Positions 44,657 through 57,412 of a stretch of DNA of 64,000 bases are shown in pieces. Within the stretch, counting starts at the first letter, position 1, and the number at the start of each line of letters is the position of its first letter. The notes below the pieces were generated by a model. That model did not search any database. It saw only the letters and a list, made by a program, of their open reading frames with translations, and was not told where the DNA came from. Origin of the DNA: Xiphydria camelus (Eukaryota > Arthropoda > Insecta > Hymenoptera > Xiphydriidae); contig OY783195.1 in assembly GCA_963678675.1 (NCBI GenBank), forward strand, positions 4,722,001-4,786,000, read 5' to 3'. Both the position numbers and the translations under genes were made by a program.

Positions 44657-45210
44657 TTTTTACAACGAGGCGTATCGGATGCCTTCTTATCGCCCTTTGG
44701 TATTCCATGAAATCCGCGTCGTCCTCCTCTTTCCGGACGAATTCCTCTCCCCCGCGCCACCGTCGCGATGACTCGTGTCGTTGCGTCAGAGACCGGCGAT
44801 CGATCGATCCCTGAATTAGCTCCGCCAGGAGCTCCTGCCGCTGATTATCTATATTCCATCGCATGACTCAACGCCCACTACGCGGAAGCGATGACTCCGC
44901 CGAAAGTCCTTTGCCTCGTGTAAACTGCTGACCGCTCTCGCGTGCGCAGCTCTCCCCGCTTTTGCTACGCGGGTCGGTCCCACTAATGGCGCGGTCCGGT
45001 GAATCATTCTTTGGTAAAGCATCGCCCGACCCGAGTCGATCCCGAGGGAATCGAAGGTATTGCGCGATTCCGATCGGCTTCGATTTGATTTCTCTTCATT
45101 TTCGCCCGCTTTCGACATCGTCGACGGGCGATTCCGCCGCGGCGAGAACGAAGCGCTTCATACGAGCTGCCCTCGAACGCACGCGTAGCGCGTCTGCACG
45201 GTGAAATAAA
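44657..45210. other. CpG-rich sequence, no gene recognised
   Basis: Opposed frames of 70-90 codons without domains. Confidence 0.4.
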
Positions 45211-45672
45211 TGAGCCGTTGAAAACCAGAATGGTGTAAGTCACATTTCATGTAAGCTGAGATTATTTGAGTGCAAGGTTAAGTACAATTTGAAAAATCTG
45301 CCTAGATGATACAAAACAGATATATGTACGATTTAAAATATCTATTTGTATTAGGGTAAAAGTGGGATAGACGCCGCGGTTGAAGAGCAAGTTGAAAATC
45401 GATTATCTCGAAATCGATTGCAGATATCGAAGAAAAGTTTAGACAAATAGTGTGTATCTATACTTTTACTGTAAAGAAGTTGCTATACATTTTTCACACA
45501 TCTCCACTGCGTTTCGAGATAATCGAGTTCAAAGTTAAACAGAGACTGCGGCATCTGTCCCACTTTTACCCTATCTAGACAGATTTTTCAAATTGTACTT
45601 AACTTTGCAGCCAAATAATCTCGGCTTACATGCAATGTGACGACTTACACCATTCTGGTTTTCAACGGCTCA
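45211..45672. mobile_element. Foldback element with ~98-base arms, carrying a nested MITE
   Basis: The left arm 45211-45307 and right arm about 45576-45672 are over 90% complementary, starting TGAGCCGTTGAAAACCAGAA. Without the nested element at 45354-45571 the loop is only about 50 bases and is itself AT-rich and semi-palindromic. It is non-coding. Confidence 0.85.
45352..45573. mobile_element. TA-flanked MITE with GGGTAAAAGTGGGA ends
   Basis: TA at 45352-45353 and 45572-45573 brackets GGGTAAAAGTGGGA and its exact inverse. Pairing extends through GCCGCRG and CGATTATCTCGAAA. It sits in the loop of the foldback at 45211-45672, so it inserted later. Confidence 0.85.
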
Positions 45673-48321
45673 AATCTCGCTACATGTTGCGGCGATTAAT
45701 TAACGCAAACAAATCGAGCGCATCGAATAGGCAGCCGAGGTGTGGATGAACGATTTCCGCGCGTAAAGCGGACGCAGTGGCTGTTCGATTCGGTGATCAA
45801 GTAAGGCCGATGTCCGATGTAAAGCGAGCAAGTGCAATCGTTCGTACGACATCGCCCGACGCGGGTGGTCGATGAAGTCATTTACGCGCTCTTTTCGATC
45901 GGGAAACATGAATGGCTTTGCCAAGTAACTAGCTTCGTTCGACACTTTTACCCCGTAATATCGCGCCATAAATATTGCATACGAAGGATCACGAGCTGCC
46001 ACCCAGGATTATATAGTATTCATGAAAGTGTCTATATACGTTCATGCATAAAGTATATGTATACGTTTTACCCGCTCCCCAAGAATTATCGAACGGGTGA
46101 TTCACTCGGAAAGTAGGGTTTAGACGGTTTAGGAGAAGCTGTATAACGCGTCGCTGTATGTAAGCGGGGTCATGGAGGACCGCAAGCGTCGCGACGATGA
46201 GACTCATCGTTTCGGACTACCTCGCTCGTTAAAAAGAAACGATCCGTTTCGCGGAAAGGGGTTAAAACGAAGTATTGGCCTTCGTCCTTATTTTCCGGAA
46301 AACTAACGAGTCACCGTGGACTCTGCATGGTAAAAGAGGATCTTGGCGAACGTATTGTGAATTGTCACGCAACTAGATTTCATCCGCGACTATTTCCTCT
46401 TCCGTTATCACGCTTTTAAAAATCTGATTCCGCGTTAGAAATTCTCGTGGCACTCGATACGATCCGATGCGATCGCGATCATGTGGTTAACTATGGATTT
46501 TTCGCTGATTTTTGTACAACACTGTTTTGTGGATTGAAACGAAATTGCGATATTTTGCGAAGCTCGCAGAGTTACATCGCTGCATTCTTGTTGCAATATG
46601 CGGTGCTGTGTGGGCATATCCGATGCACGTTGCGTCGAATAATTATTCGAGTTTCCGCTCGAATATTTCTGCTCGGTCTGTTTATTTTTCAAACTTCTAT
46701 TATACCATTACCACGTGAAAGTCAAGTTTGCCTCTTTTATCGTAAACACCGGTCGACCTAGGTGCGCTCGCGCGCGGCGTCGGGGTGGGGGGAGATAAGA
46801 CGAGCGCTCGCTCGCGGCAGTAGGTACCTACAATACAGAAGGTACCCATCGCAACCAGTATAGTTTTCTGATTGTATTATCGAAGGCAGCCTAGCCCTGT
46901 GAATTCGTCGCACTCTGCGCGAAACGATGCGGAATAATTTTTGCACTTTATCGTGCATCATCCACGGCTGCAATCGGGCTGAAAATAATTATCGAAGAGT
47001 GCGCATCACGCGAAGATAGTCCACTGAAAATCAGTTCAAAGCGCGTAGACGATATCATGGGTTCGTTTGCCGGCTGCGAAGGAGGGGCAGGTGCGGCAAA
47101 TGGTGCAGGCTGTTTGCGCGGAGGAAAGGTAAATTACACGGCATAGTTAACGCGGCAATGTCCAATTATTGGTATGTACTTCTATACATGCGCGTTTAAA
47201 TATTCATAAACGCACTCTGGTAATTATTGTGACAATCGCCGAAATTATCTCCATTCAAAAATTTAATATGCACCATCGTCCCGATTATTCCATTATATAT
47301 TCTACGAACGAACGTTTTATCATGCTATTGATATAGTTTTAATTCGTTGTAGGTACTATGCAAATACGGCAGCGACCGACGAAATGATTTATGTATTTGC
47401 ATCTCGCTGATCGTGTATTTAAATATCTCGTTCTGCATACTCTCCAAATCTGAATTAGCAAAAATGTTGACGTTGATTTGCAGTTATAAGAAGGGAACTG
47501 AAATGATAGTGTCCTTCTTTTCACTGAATTTCAATGGCTATTCACTCTTTCGCAGTGGTTTTCACTCCTCCAGATTTGTTTCCGGCATTCATTTGAGACT
47601 TTTACACTTCCGAGAATGCACGGGTCTCCTCATTCGTGAGTGCATACAGATTTGCGAGTGCCGCTGTATGCATTCATAGGCGGGAGAACTTGCGCACTCT
47701 CTCGAGAGTAAAACTCTCTGACGGGGACAGCCGGTCTCTAAAATGCATTCCGACGATGCACGCAAATTCAGGAGGTGCGGCACTGTGTGCAGTGTGTGCA
47801 TATACACATTCTACATAATATATGTTTTATCGCTTCGAAAAGATGCTCTGCCAATTATTCGTTCGTTCAGCATCCAACTTTTTATTTTGAACGTGGACGG
47901 CAGAGGCTCTGAGGAAAATTCGTCTGGTAAAATAAAAAAGTGTAACAACCGCTCGCGCGTCGATAACGATTCCAATGTACCGCGACGTCATATCTCTGCG
48001 CGCACCGTTTCATTCGGTGTCACGCCTGCACGCGATAAAAATCAACGGAAAACATCCGTTTGTTGTTTTTAGCGATAAGATTCAGAGGTAATTTCCGCGT
48101 ACAATTTTGGGAACAATATCGACATCGCGTAGCATATCTTTGTTTTTCAAGTCGATATAGATTTTATTCATATTCGACCGATCGAATAAGTGATTTTCTG
48201 GAGCAAATATTATAAATACACGTTTGATTTAAATGAATATTTATTTACTCGGGGCTTTCTTAAAAAATGCTACTTATATCAAGAAATCGACAAAGTATTC
48301 TTCTCGATGGAGGTTCGACCA
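45673..48321. other. Unique sequence, no gene recognised
   Basis: A hairpin with GAGTGCATACAG (about 47638) and CTGTATGCATTC (about 47664) is present, with more GAATGCA/TGCATTC words nearby. Frames up to 109 codons have no domains. Moderately AT-rich patches lie at 46430-46740 and 47160-47560. Confidence 0.4.
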
Positions 48322-48507
48322 TATGAGGTAATTCAATCGCTATTATCTCATTATTTATGAACTTTCGGCCTAAATCGATATAAGACTTTATTATACATAA
48401 AAATGTAATCTTCAAAAACGTGTTATACAAATATGAGCCGAAAGCTCATAGATAATGAGATAATAGTGATTGAAGTTTTTCTCCAGGCGAGTAACTTTAT
48501 CCTCATA
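48322..48507. mobile_element. Foldback MITE (copy 2 of the 6688 family)
   Basis: The left arm about 48325-48371 and right arm about 48437-48507 pair through GCCGAAAGYTCATARATAAT, then GAGATAATAGYGATTGAA. The right arm continues GGCGAGTAACTTTATCCTCATACG as in 6990-7013. The left arm lacks part of this, so it is partly deleted. Confidence 0.75.
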
Positions 48508-49171
48508 CGATCGATCCATGACACTTCGAAGACGAATGTAAGAACGAACGTCAATATTCCGCCAATCCACTCTGACTCCCGATTGCAGCGCGTGCATGCG
48601 CTCCATCCCTTCCAGAATGTACCGAGTTTCTCTCGCGTGTCCCACGGACATAACTTTATGCAGATTCGCCAAACGTCGGTACCTATATCCATTTCAATTC
48701 GCCTCTCCTGTTTTCCGCCAAGTTTTCGTTATTTCGACACCGACTCTCACGCGCGCGCATCACGACGAGGACCGCGAGCTATCCGTTTCGCGAAACTTTC
48801 CATCTCCGCCTGTATGCATTATGAAGCGAGGGAAAGGGTGTGTACGTATAGGTGCGCGCGGGCGACGGGTTCACCGACGCGACGCCGGAGAATAATGGCT
48901 GGTAAACTACGTTTTGAGGCGTTGCGTCGCGGGAAGCTGTACGTTCTCTCTGCCGGAAATTGTACGTATATTACGTACATGGAAGCGGCGACACGCGGAG
49001 GGAGAGCGCGGCGGGGTGGAACGCGAAACGGTTTGCTCGTATCTTTTTCGTGCGCGCGCGTCTGGGTGCGTTTGCTTTGATCGGAAGAGAGGCGCGAGTT
49101 GTTCGGATGAGCAGCTTGGAATTATTTTCATTTGCTTCAAATGATGAAAGCCTTCGCACAGTCGGAGGGTA
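48508..49171. other. CpG-rich sequence, no gene recognised
   Basis: Frames up to 215 codons overlap one another on both strands. No domain is recognised. Confidence 0.4.
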
Positions 49172-50157
49172 TGGAAATAAGAATAAGAGAATAGGTGAAC
49201 ATAAAAATAAGAAGGGGTTTTTCCCCCGTAGCGCTATCTATTAATATGTATTATGCTTAACGTATCAGAGGCAGGTCATCTTCCAAACAGTGAAAATATC
49301 GGTAAATTATGTGCGAGATACCCGATTCTCGTGTATACATATGTTATCGTTATAATGAATTGTATAATTACCTAAGCATTATTGTTAAACGATGGTCTAC
49401 ACGGAGAGAATTTTAAAGGAAAAATTACCCGTCATGCAGGCTAATCCTGCATCATAGTGACGTTTCACTGAGAATTTACCCTGCAACACAGTAAAGATAT
49501 AATAACGCGTATTCTATAAAATATCATTACGCGTATAGAGGATTATTTTCCTATCACCGCGGTAAATGCTCAGTGAAACATCACTATGATGCAGGGTTAG
49601 CCTGCATTGATGGGTAATTTTTCCTTTAAAATTCTCTCCGTGCAGAGGTAATTGTTCACGTTTGCTCCTTTTTATCAATCATGGTCCCACGAGTCTCAGG
49701 ATGAAATAAAAATGTCGTGATATTCTGGTATATCGAGAAAAATATGTATAGATCGTCCTCTTTAATGCAGAAAATAAGGCAAAATAAAATCCTAATTGTT
49801 TATGATTCATCAGCAATGTGCGCTCCAATATTTTCGATTTTTAATTTTTTTATGGCCTATTCGTCCAATCCTTCGTTGCGTCAAAACTATTATCGCAGCT
49901 TCAGTTTCGTGTAACATTATTAATAGATGAAGTAGTTGATCCATCTTCTTTCCAGAATCTCTGATATGTGTGCTGTAAAACCTTTTTTTCGTTGCCTAAA
50001 TAGCACTGATTGAATTTCTGCAAACGATACTTTATTCGTTGTATAGATTTTAAAGATTACTGAAAAATTACCCAACTTCGATACGTTAATCATAATACAT
50101 AATAGATAGCACTACGGGAGAAATACCTATTCTTATTCTTATTCCTATTCCTTTAAT
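49172..50157. mobile_element. ~1-kb element with ~95-base inverted ends, host of a nested MITE
   Basis: The left end (about 49172-49267) and right end (about 50062-50157) pair through GGAATAAGAATAAG-type words, TTCYCCCGTAGYGCTATCTA and ATGTATTATGMTTAACGTATC. The interior outside 49400-49642 is AT-rich without a recognised gene. A 65-codon frame at 49717 is unsupported. Confidence 0.8.
49398..49644. mobile_element. Foldback MITE with CACGGAGAGAATTTTAAAGG ends (nested)
   Basis: Ends CACGGAGAGAATTTTAAAGG and its inverse are perfect. Arms continue through TGCAGGCTAATCCTGCATCA-like and CTATGATGCAGG words and GTTTCACTGAG, about 75 bases in total. TA precedes the left end. It lies inside the ~1-kb element. 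Confidence 0.85.
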
Positions 50158-53087
50158 TGTGTGGAGGCCCTGAATCGCTCGCGGGTCGATGGGATATTAT
50201 TTGCTCTCTTTTCCTCGGCGCGCGGCTCTTTAGAGATTTATGGGCAGAGGTCGTCTTTCCAGCTTCCGTTGAATCGTCTCGCATTAACGTTTATGGCGTT
50301 CGCGATACAGGCAACGGGAAACTGCGCTTCGCCCTCGTAATTGTACACCCGCGCTTCTCGTCTCTCGCGAACAAGTTGCGCGAATATGGGAGTTAATAAT
50401 CGAATTACCGCCACTTTGCCCCGGCAGCATGGAGATAAATGGGTGGAGGAGATGGATGGATATCCTACGGATGCGAGAGGTAGAGGTGAAAGGAACATCG
50501 CTTATACGCGCACGCGAGAGATGTCTCGCTCTGTATATTAATTGGCGAATGTAATTGGAAAAGGCTCGGAAGTAGCCGTACGATATCTCGCGTTTGCGAG
50601 TTATACGTCTAAGTACGCGGATCATAAGTGCATCTCACGTCTACCATAACGCGGGCGTCGAGGCGGTGCTGTAACTCTTTACGGTGCCGTAACATCCGTC
50701 TTATTATCGCGGATGAAAAGGATACAGGGTAATTTAGGGACAGTGGCCAATAAAGAAGATACGACCACCTTCGATATATTTTCTACACGAAGGTGTTCCA
50801 TTCGCGCACCTGTTCTCGCATTACCTCGTTAAACCCAGCTTGATCCTATGTCCTTTTCGTTGCATTTTCCGTAGACCTTCGTATTTCAACGACGATCCGA
50901 TAACGAGATCCGCTCACTCTGCAACGAGTGCGACTTACAGCGCGATGACGTATCTGCATTTGAAAGTGTCATTTTTTCAGCTGTGTTAAGGTCGAAAATT
51001 AAAAATGGAAAAAAAGATAATCTCAGTGTTGCCTAAATTCTTCGAATTTGCCGTAAAGAAAAATTTGTGGAAAAAACCGAATTCAGCACTATTCGCACAG
51101 TGCAATCACATCAGCCCTCGAGAGTTAATTCCCATCTAAATTCCTCTGGATCACTCGGGGATGAACCGTGCCCGCGTATAATGTCTCTCCGCGCGCGTGT
51201 CTAACGTACACCCGCCCGCCTTACACGCCGCGAGCGTTAAGGTGACGCTGTAACTCTTTATAGAGCCTTAACGTTCGCTCTATCGTCGGTGATAAAAAAA
51301 ATAATGACGTATGACCCGTTCGTACGTTTCGCCTCGCGAAAGAGCAGGTAGAGTCGCGCGATACGTCGTCGTCGAACGTTACAGCCTGAAGATCCGGTCG
51401 GAAGCGGGCGGACGACGTACCTACCGTTACCACTTTGCGCCCGTTACGCTCGGTCGACGTATAACCCGCGCGGGTCTCGTTCGACTGCTTCTCTCGACGC
51501 TCCCGACGTACATTCGTCGCGTAATACATCCGCTGACGCGGCTGTATTCTTATATGCATCTGCTTTCGAGCAGAGTTCCTCGTCGCGGCTACGTTTTACG
51601 CACGCGCGCGCGCGCGCAGTTCAACGCGCTTTCGTATATACGTGTCTCGTCGTGGCTGCGAATTATGATATCAGAGCTGCCCACGCCCATACGAGTATAT
51701 TACGCAACGAGCCGTCAGATGTCGCGGGTACCGCGCTCCCCGCTAGAACGGTTTCACGTAAGTCAATTTTCGATTCGCCCCCGTTTAACGCGTGGTACCG
51801 AGCATCGAAATTACTTTTCCAAGGTAGCAATCGAGTTGGAAATTGAAAATTGACCGCAACGGCGGAGCCGGCAGCCTTGCGCAGTCGTTCATCGGTGCGA
51901 AATTTCTGCCCGCGGTAATTCGTATAAGACGACCGAAAAAAAAAGGCGTTTCCTCCGCGAACCGGCAACGCGAATATCGTCCGGACGCCGCGCGTTCTTA
52001 CGTATACACCGCTCGCATCTCACCGCGAAGTTTCGCGCGCGCGCACGGGAGATAGACATCGCGTCGCTCCCACCTACGTCTCGACAAATTAGTTCACGCC
52101 TGTCCCCGCGGGCGAATCGCCCCGGGGAATCGCATAAATTGAAAGTAGGTATACGCGCACACTTAAGCCGATTCTCTCGTACCCACACTCCGGCGCGCGG
52201 AGATCTCGGTCTTCTTCCCCGTCCTCCCCGCGCCGCGCCGCGCCACCACCGCCGTCCGCCGACGTATAATCCCGCAATTAGAGTAATGCTCGGCTTCGAG
52301 CGGGGGTAGAAGAATCTTCTCCGTCTTGGTTTCTCCGATTCGCCCGCCGCCTCGCTTCCACCGCGGTGAATTAATTTAATGCCCCCCCCGGGGATCGCGC
52401 ATCTCCGCGGACGTATAAAGCCATTCCTACCCGACGTCGGCGACGGCGGTGATACCGCGCGGACGCTCGCCCGGCCTTCCCAATTCTCATTTATTCTCTC
52501 GCGCCGCTCCCGACTGACAAACCTCGGCGGGAGTCGCGCCGGGCGAGCGGACGTCGCGCCGGGATCGATCTTTAGCGCCACGCGCGTCCGTCGGTTGCCT
52601 CTCCCTCTCGTCGCAGGTCGCGGGGATGAAAAGGGGCGGGATACTCGCGAAATCGGCCGGCTTTGCCGTCGGGACGATTCCTCTCGGCTCCCGCTCGTTC
52701 CTCCGCGACTCTCGACTGATAAACTTTCGAGAGGGTTGGGGGGAGAGAGAGAAATGGTCGGACAGATCGCGCCGTGTGGTCAGCTTTTTCTTCCCGCCGC
52801 GCAACCGGAGACCTCCTCTCTCGCGCGCCGGCGAGAAAAGAGGGTCCATCGGTCCGGATACGGAGTGTCGCGCGATATATAAATGTGAGTCGCGCGCGCT
52901 CCGATCTTGATTGCGGCTATGCGCGAGCTTTCCAGTTTGATTAAAACGCTCCGTTCGTACCGATGAGAGCGCGCACCGGCGAGAGATGGGGTGGAAAGTG
53001 CAGACGCTCTATATTCTCCGGTTCCCGGTGAAGTCTTTCCGTCCGACTCGCTCGGTATTGCTCTCACTTTCTCCCGCGGACCGATCC
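50158..53087. other. CpG-rich sequence with one diverged duplication, no gene
   Basis: About 100 bases at 50634-50722 resemble 51200-51305 (GCTGTAACTCTTTA, then GCC..TAAC and CGGTGATAAAA-like words). The many frames, up to 230 codons at 51889-52581 on the minus strand, are low-complexity Arg/Ser-rich. Nothing else is supported. Confidence 0.45.
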
Positions 53088-54351
53088 TTAACCCTTAAAT
53101 GCATACGGTTGCAGAAATACAACAAAATCATTTTTATATGTAAAATATAAGTGAAGACAAGTTCTCGAGCTATCCACGATATTGTAGAGATGCAACAGTG
53201 TGTTAACTATGAAACTAACGCCTGCGCACTTAAGGGGGAAAGCCACTGTGATGACCGGAAAATGTAGAATAACTTTGTGAATTTTTTCTGATTAAAATAA
53301 AAAACGAGGGAAAAAACTTTTACAACTACATGAAGGTACATATATTTTAGTATATTAGAAAAAAAAAGCAATACATAATATCAATAAACTACACAATAAT
53401 ACGCGATGCCGTAAAGCTTCTCTGAAAAATGTTTGGCGCATGGGCGCCATTGCTGTGTCCGAATGGTATATCCAAACCAAAAAAATCAATTATTTTCTTA
53501 AACTACACGAGTCTAGCTTCAGTTAAGCGTACGGATTTATAAAAATTTTAATTTTTAACAAAGTAACGCATGTTTAAAGATAGAACTTCGAAATTTAGAG
53601 AAAAATTGCTCAGTTTTTTAATTATATCTCAACAAGTAATCGCTTAATCGAAAAAATCATACGCTTAACTGAAGATAATTCTTTTAAAAATATTCTGTGA
53701 AAATTTCAAGGTAATCGGATAAAAATTGACTGAGTTATGATGGCGCCCAGTTGGAAAAATGTAGTTTCGAGATAAAAGCCTTTAAAACCGCGCGGTCAAG
53801 TTCGAGCGTATGCGCTTACTCACACAAAACCTTTCATAACTCCATAAAATTTTCGAATTTCGGTTTGAAACTTAGGGAACAGATTCTTGAAACCTCGAAC
53901 ATTAAGAAAATGTAAAAATAAAAAAATCTATTTTTTGAACATATCACAGTGGCTTTCCCCCTTAAACAAAGGAACGTAAAGACAATGCGCAACATGTTCC
54001 CCCCAAAGATATCAGAGTAGATCAAGTGGGACATTGGCCAATTTTCGCTGAGAAGAGGACTCGATATAAATATCCGAACTGTAAAGGCTTTACAGTTATA
54101 ATTTTGGTGAAAAATGTGGTGTCATTTTGTGTATAAGAATAAGACAAATAATTGTTTCAAATTATTTCATAATGAGATGTGAATTTATACCGTGTGCACA
54201 ATGTTGCACTTTTGCAACAACAATTTTTTTTATAAATACTTAGTTTTTTCGAAAATAATTTTTAAAATATTTTTCCTTATGTTTTGAATAATTTCTGATC
54301 TAAAACTAATATTTTAATGAGAAAATAAAAAATCATGCATTTAAGGGTTAA
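53088..54351. mobile_element. 1.26-kb TTAA-flanked element (CCCTTAAATGCAT ends)
   Basis: TTAA at 53088-53091 and 54348-54351. The ends CCCTTAAATGCAT and ATGCATTTAAGGG are perfect inverted repeats. The interior is AT-rich and non-coding, and more than half is a later insertion (53234-53961). Probably piggyBac-mobilised. Confidence 0.85.
53230..53965. mobile_element. 728-base TTAA-flanked element nested in the previous one
   Basis: TTAA at 53230-53233 and 53962-53965. Perfect 19-base inverted ends GGGGGAAAGCCACTGTGAT. Inside it is a third-level inverted pair, CTTCAGTTAAGCGTA at 53517-53531 and TACGCTTAACTGAAG at 53660-53674. No coding frame is supported. Confidence 0.9.
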
Positions 54352-56527
54352 ATCGCGTCCGATATCGACTCGTTCTCACTTGGTAAGCCCGGAAAATCTC
54401 GTCCAAAGCTTTCCTCTCATTCGCGAGCGACGTTTAATTTTTCCAGATCTCACCTAATTTCGTTAATCGCGGGTAGAAAACTCGGCGCGGTCGATTCTTT
54501 CCGATTCCCGCGCGCTCCTTTCGAAGATTTTCGACCGTCCGAAGAAGTTTCGACGACGGGAAGATGAAAGAAAAAAAAAGAGTCCCACCGGAACTGAACC
54601 TCTCGTCGCGGTCAGCTCTTTTGGAAAGAGGGTGACTGAGACGCGGGGCGCGTTCCTTTCGAATCTCGATCCCGACGACGCGACCCTACTTCCATTTCTA
54701 CCCGTATTTTGATTTTCAAATTTTTGCATCGGCCGCGCGAAAACCTCCCCTTTCGGTGAGATTCAGCGGTCTTCTTTCGTGATATCAGGCAGGGGATGTT
54801 CCTCCGCTATGCACCGCCACGCGACAAAGACAGTTCTCAACTCCTTTTCCCAAAGGTGTGCTCTTCATTACGCTCCCGAAGATTCCCCCTGGTGTCGTCT
54901 CTTTCTTCCCTTCTGTATCTTTTGAGCGCTCCTCCCCCGCAAGCTCTTTGATTAATCCCGGCACAATAGGAAATTCAGTGCACCAATTCTCGCGAATGTT
55001 GGAAAGATCAAGGCTCTCGAGTTTCGCCTCATTTCTCTCATAATCCCGTCGTTGTCATCCGTCGACCATTTTTTCTCGTCTTACATTCGGAAACCTCGTT
55101 CTTCAGATCTGTATATATCTTCGAAGCATCCTCGCGTCGTCGACCATTCCCTCTGATCCCTCACTTTCTCGCGATCTCGACGAAGTTTCAAGTTGCGCTA
55201 ACAGCGACCATATCCCTCCGTCTCAGTTTCGCCCTCCCATTTTCCACTTGCATCCCCGTCGCAGCGGCGACGCGACCCATTTTCCAGATCCCAACGAAGC
55301 GTCCCGATCGCGGCTATCATCTCGTCGCTGGCCATCGATTTCCTTTTTGTCTCGGCGTTATCCTCCCGTTATTACTAGCTATCGAAGCAATTCCCCGGTC
55401 GCGTCACCCGCGCGACGACCTTATCGTTATTACCGCGTTCGCCCGTCCATTACACAGCGTAGCTTCGGCCGGCCGATTCTCCGTAGATCTCGAAAAGAGT
55501 TCCCGCGCAGCTGCAGCCTCACTCCAACGATCCTATCCGACACCTCGCGTATCTCCGTCCCACTTTTGTCCGCCCTCGACAAATTTCCCCGCAGCCGCAG
55601 CGTCCCCAGAGACGACCTTGTCGCCACCGCCACCCATCGACCGCTACGTGGCTCCGCTTAGAATTCAAACGCACGCCCGCATACCGCGATACGAGCGGTC
55701 GGGTTATAAATAGCGTCGACCGAGTCGAGGTTTAATTCGGCGTCGTCGCCCTCCATAAAAGATTCAATGAATTCGACGCGGCGGCGAGAGGGGAGGTCGT
55801 GGGTGGAGACGCGCGTTCGTCGCGGCGTAAGGACGATCGGAAGTATGCACACACACGCACACACATCGATCCTCTCGACATCGCTGCACCGCCCAATCGC
55901 TTATCGCCCGATCGATCCGCACCCTGTCGTTCGACGGCAACGTTTCCGTACGCGAGAGTATAATCGCGATCGACCGCGTCACGGCTGCGCCGACAGCGGC
56001 TCCGAAGGCTTTGCAGATAACGCCGCACGGCGTCGTACCGGAATCGGCGATAATACCCGCGCGCGCGACCCCGGTTCACGGACCATTTTCTCCAACGATT
56101 ATATCTTTGAATTGCCATTGAGCCCCGCGCTGTAGGTTGGGTGGGTTTATACAGACACCTGGATGTATAGATATACGCCGATGCGCGCACGGGCGCCGTT
56201 CTCGCGCGGCGGATTACGGCTAACCGCCCTCGACTGCGAGTAAGAAAGGAGCCGGTATCTGGGATGACGGTAACTAACGTAAAGTGTGATAGTAAGGATT
56301 TTGTGTACGTAACTTCTCTTCGTGTAACGAGGATCGGGTAGACGCGGTCGAAGGCCGATAAAGGCTCGTCGAGCGTATGCGTGTCAATTTGGGAACGAAA
56401 CGTGATTTAAGGTCGCAACGTGAACTCTCAGCAAATGACGTGGCTCGGGTACATCGATGGCTCGATTTCGCCCCCGAGCGAGTTTTTTTCCGGAATTCGA
56501 GCGGTCTTCGTGGTTCGCGATCGAGTG
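54352..56527. other. CpG-rich sequence, no gene recognised
   Basis: A CA-rich run is at 55847-55865. Frames up to 152 codons lie on both strands without domains. Confidence 0.45.
55847..55865. repeat. CA microsatellite
   Basis: Interrupted CACACACACGCACACACA run. Confidence 0.85.
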
Positions 56528-57412
56528 TAGGGTAGGGTGGGGATGGTCGGGCACAGGGGTGAATTGGTCAATGCTTATTATTTTTTAACTAAAACAGATA
56601 TCGGAATGCGTTCACGTACGGAAATGGATGTTATAATGTTCATCTCTTCCCATCTCGTTTAGTTGTGGTTCATTTCGGCCAGTCAGACGAACGAGAGGGG
56701 TGACTTTTGCGAGTTCGACCGCGTCAAGTTAAAGATAAAACTTTGTTTGCTTTTTGGTCCTGATGTGAAATTAGAACGACTGCTACTTTGAGATAAGCGT
56801 TTTTAGTTTGTTTTGTTCTTCTAGTTTTTAGGCTCAGGGCGTAAATTTAGCTTTAACGAGATTACGCGTTAACTTCTTAATATTGCAATATTGGTTTGTT
56901 CGACTGATTATTTCAATAAGAGTTAAAAATTCCTAAATGTGCCATACTGATGATATTGATTTTTATAATTTTTTCTAAAATTGCCAGTTTTGTTTCACTT
57001 CCTAGTTTTCCTCGAAGAGTTTTCCGATTTTATATTAATTATTCTATAAAGACTATGCTGTCACAGACACTAGTACATGCTAATTGTCAAATGTAATACA
57101 ATTAATGAATCGCAAATAAATTTCTTTTTTATTTTAACTTCCTTGGCTAATTTCTAACTCTGTGATCAGCTTGTCTCACTGAGTCGTTCAACGTACCCCG
57201 CTAGTGAGGGTTACGTCGAGCAACTCGGACTACGTTGGTTTGAGATACGTTTCCATAATTACGGATGTATACATTCAAAATTATTATTCAATATTATAAA
57301 ACCAGATATACAACGATCCCTTTGACATACTTATAAATATCGTAGCATAAATAAGTTCTTATTAATAATTAACCACAGAAAAAGTGACACATTTATCCCC
57401 ATCTTATCCTAC
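56528..57412. mobile_element. TA-flanked element with GGGTAGGGTGGGGAT ends
   Basis: TA at 56528-56529 and 57411-57412. The left end GGGTAGGGTGGGGAT pairs with the inverse of ATCCCCATCTTATCC. The first ~97 bases match 24869-24965. The 880-base interior has no frame I recognise, so it is non-autonomous or decayed. Confidence 0.75.

Noticed and set aside
48433..49080. 215-codon plus-strand open frame
   Set aside because: Begins within the foldback MITE arm and runs into CpG-rich sequence; no domain.
49717..49914. 65-codon frame in the 1-kb element
   Set aside because: Too short, AT-driven composition and no domain.
51889..52581. 230-codon minus-strand open frame
   Set aside because: Arg-rich and overlapped by frames on both strands; looks like a stop-poor composition effect.
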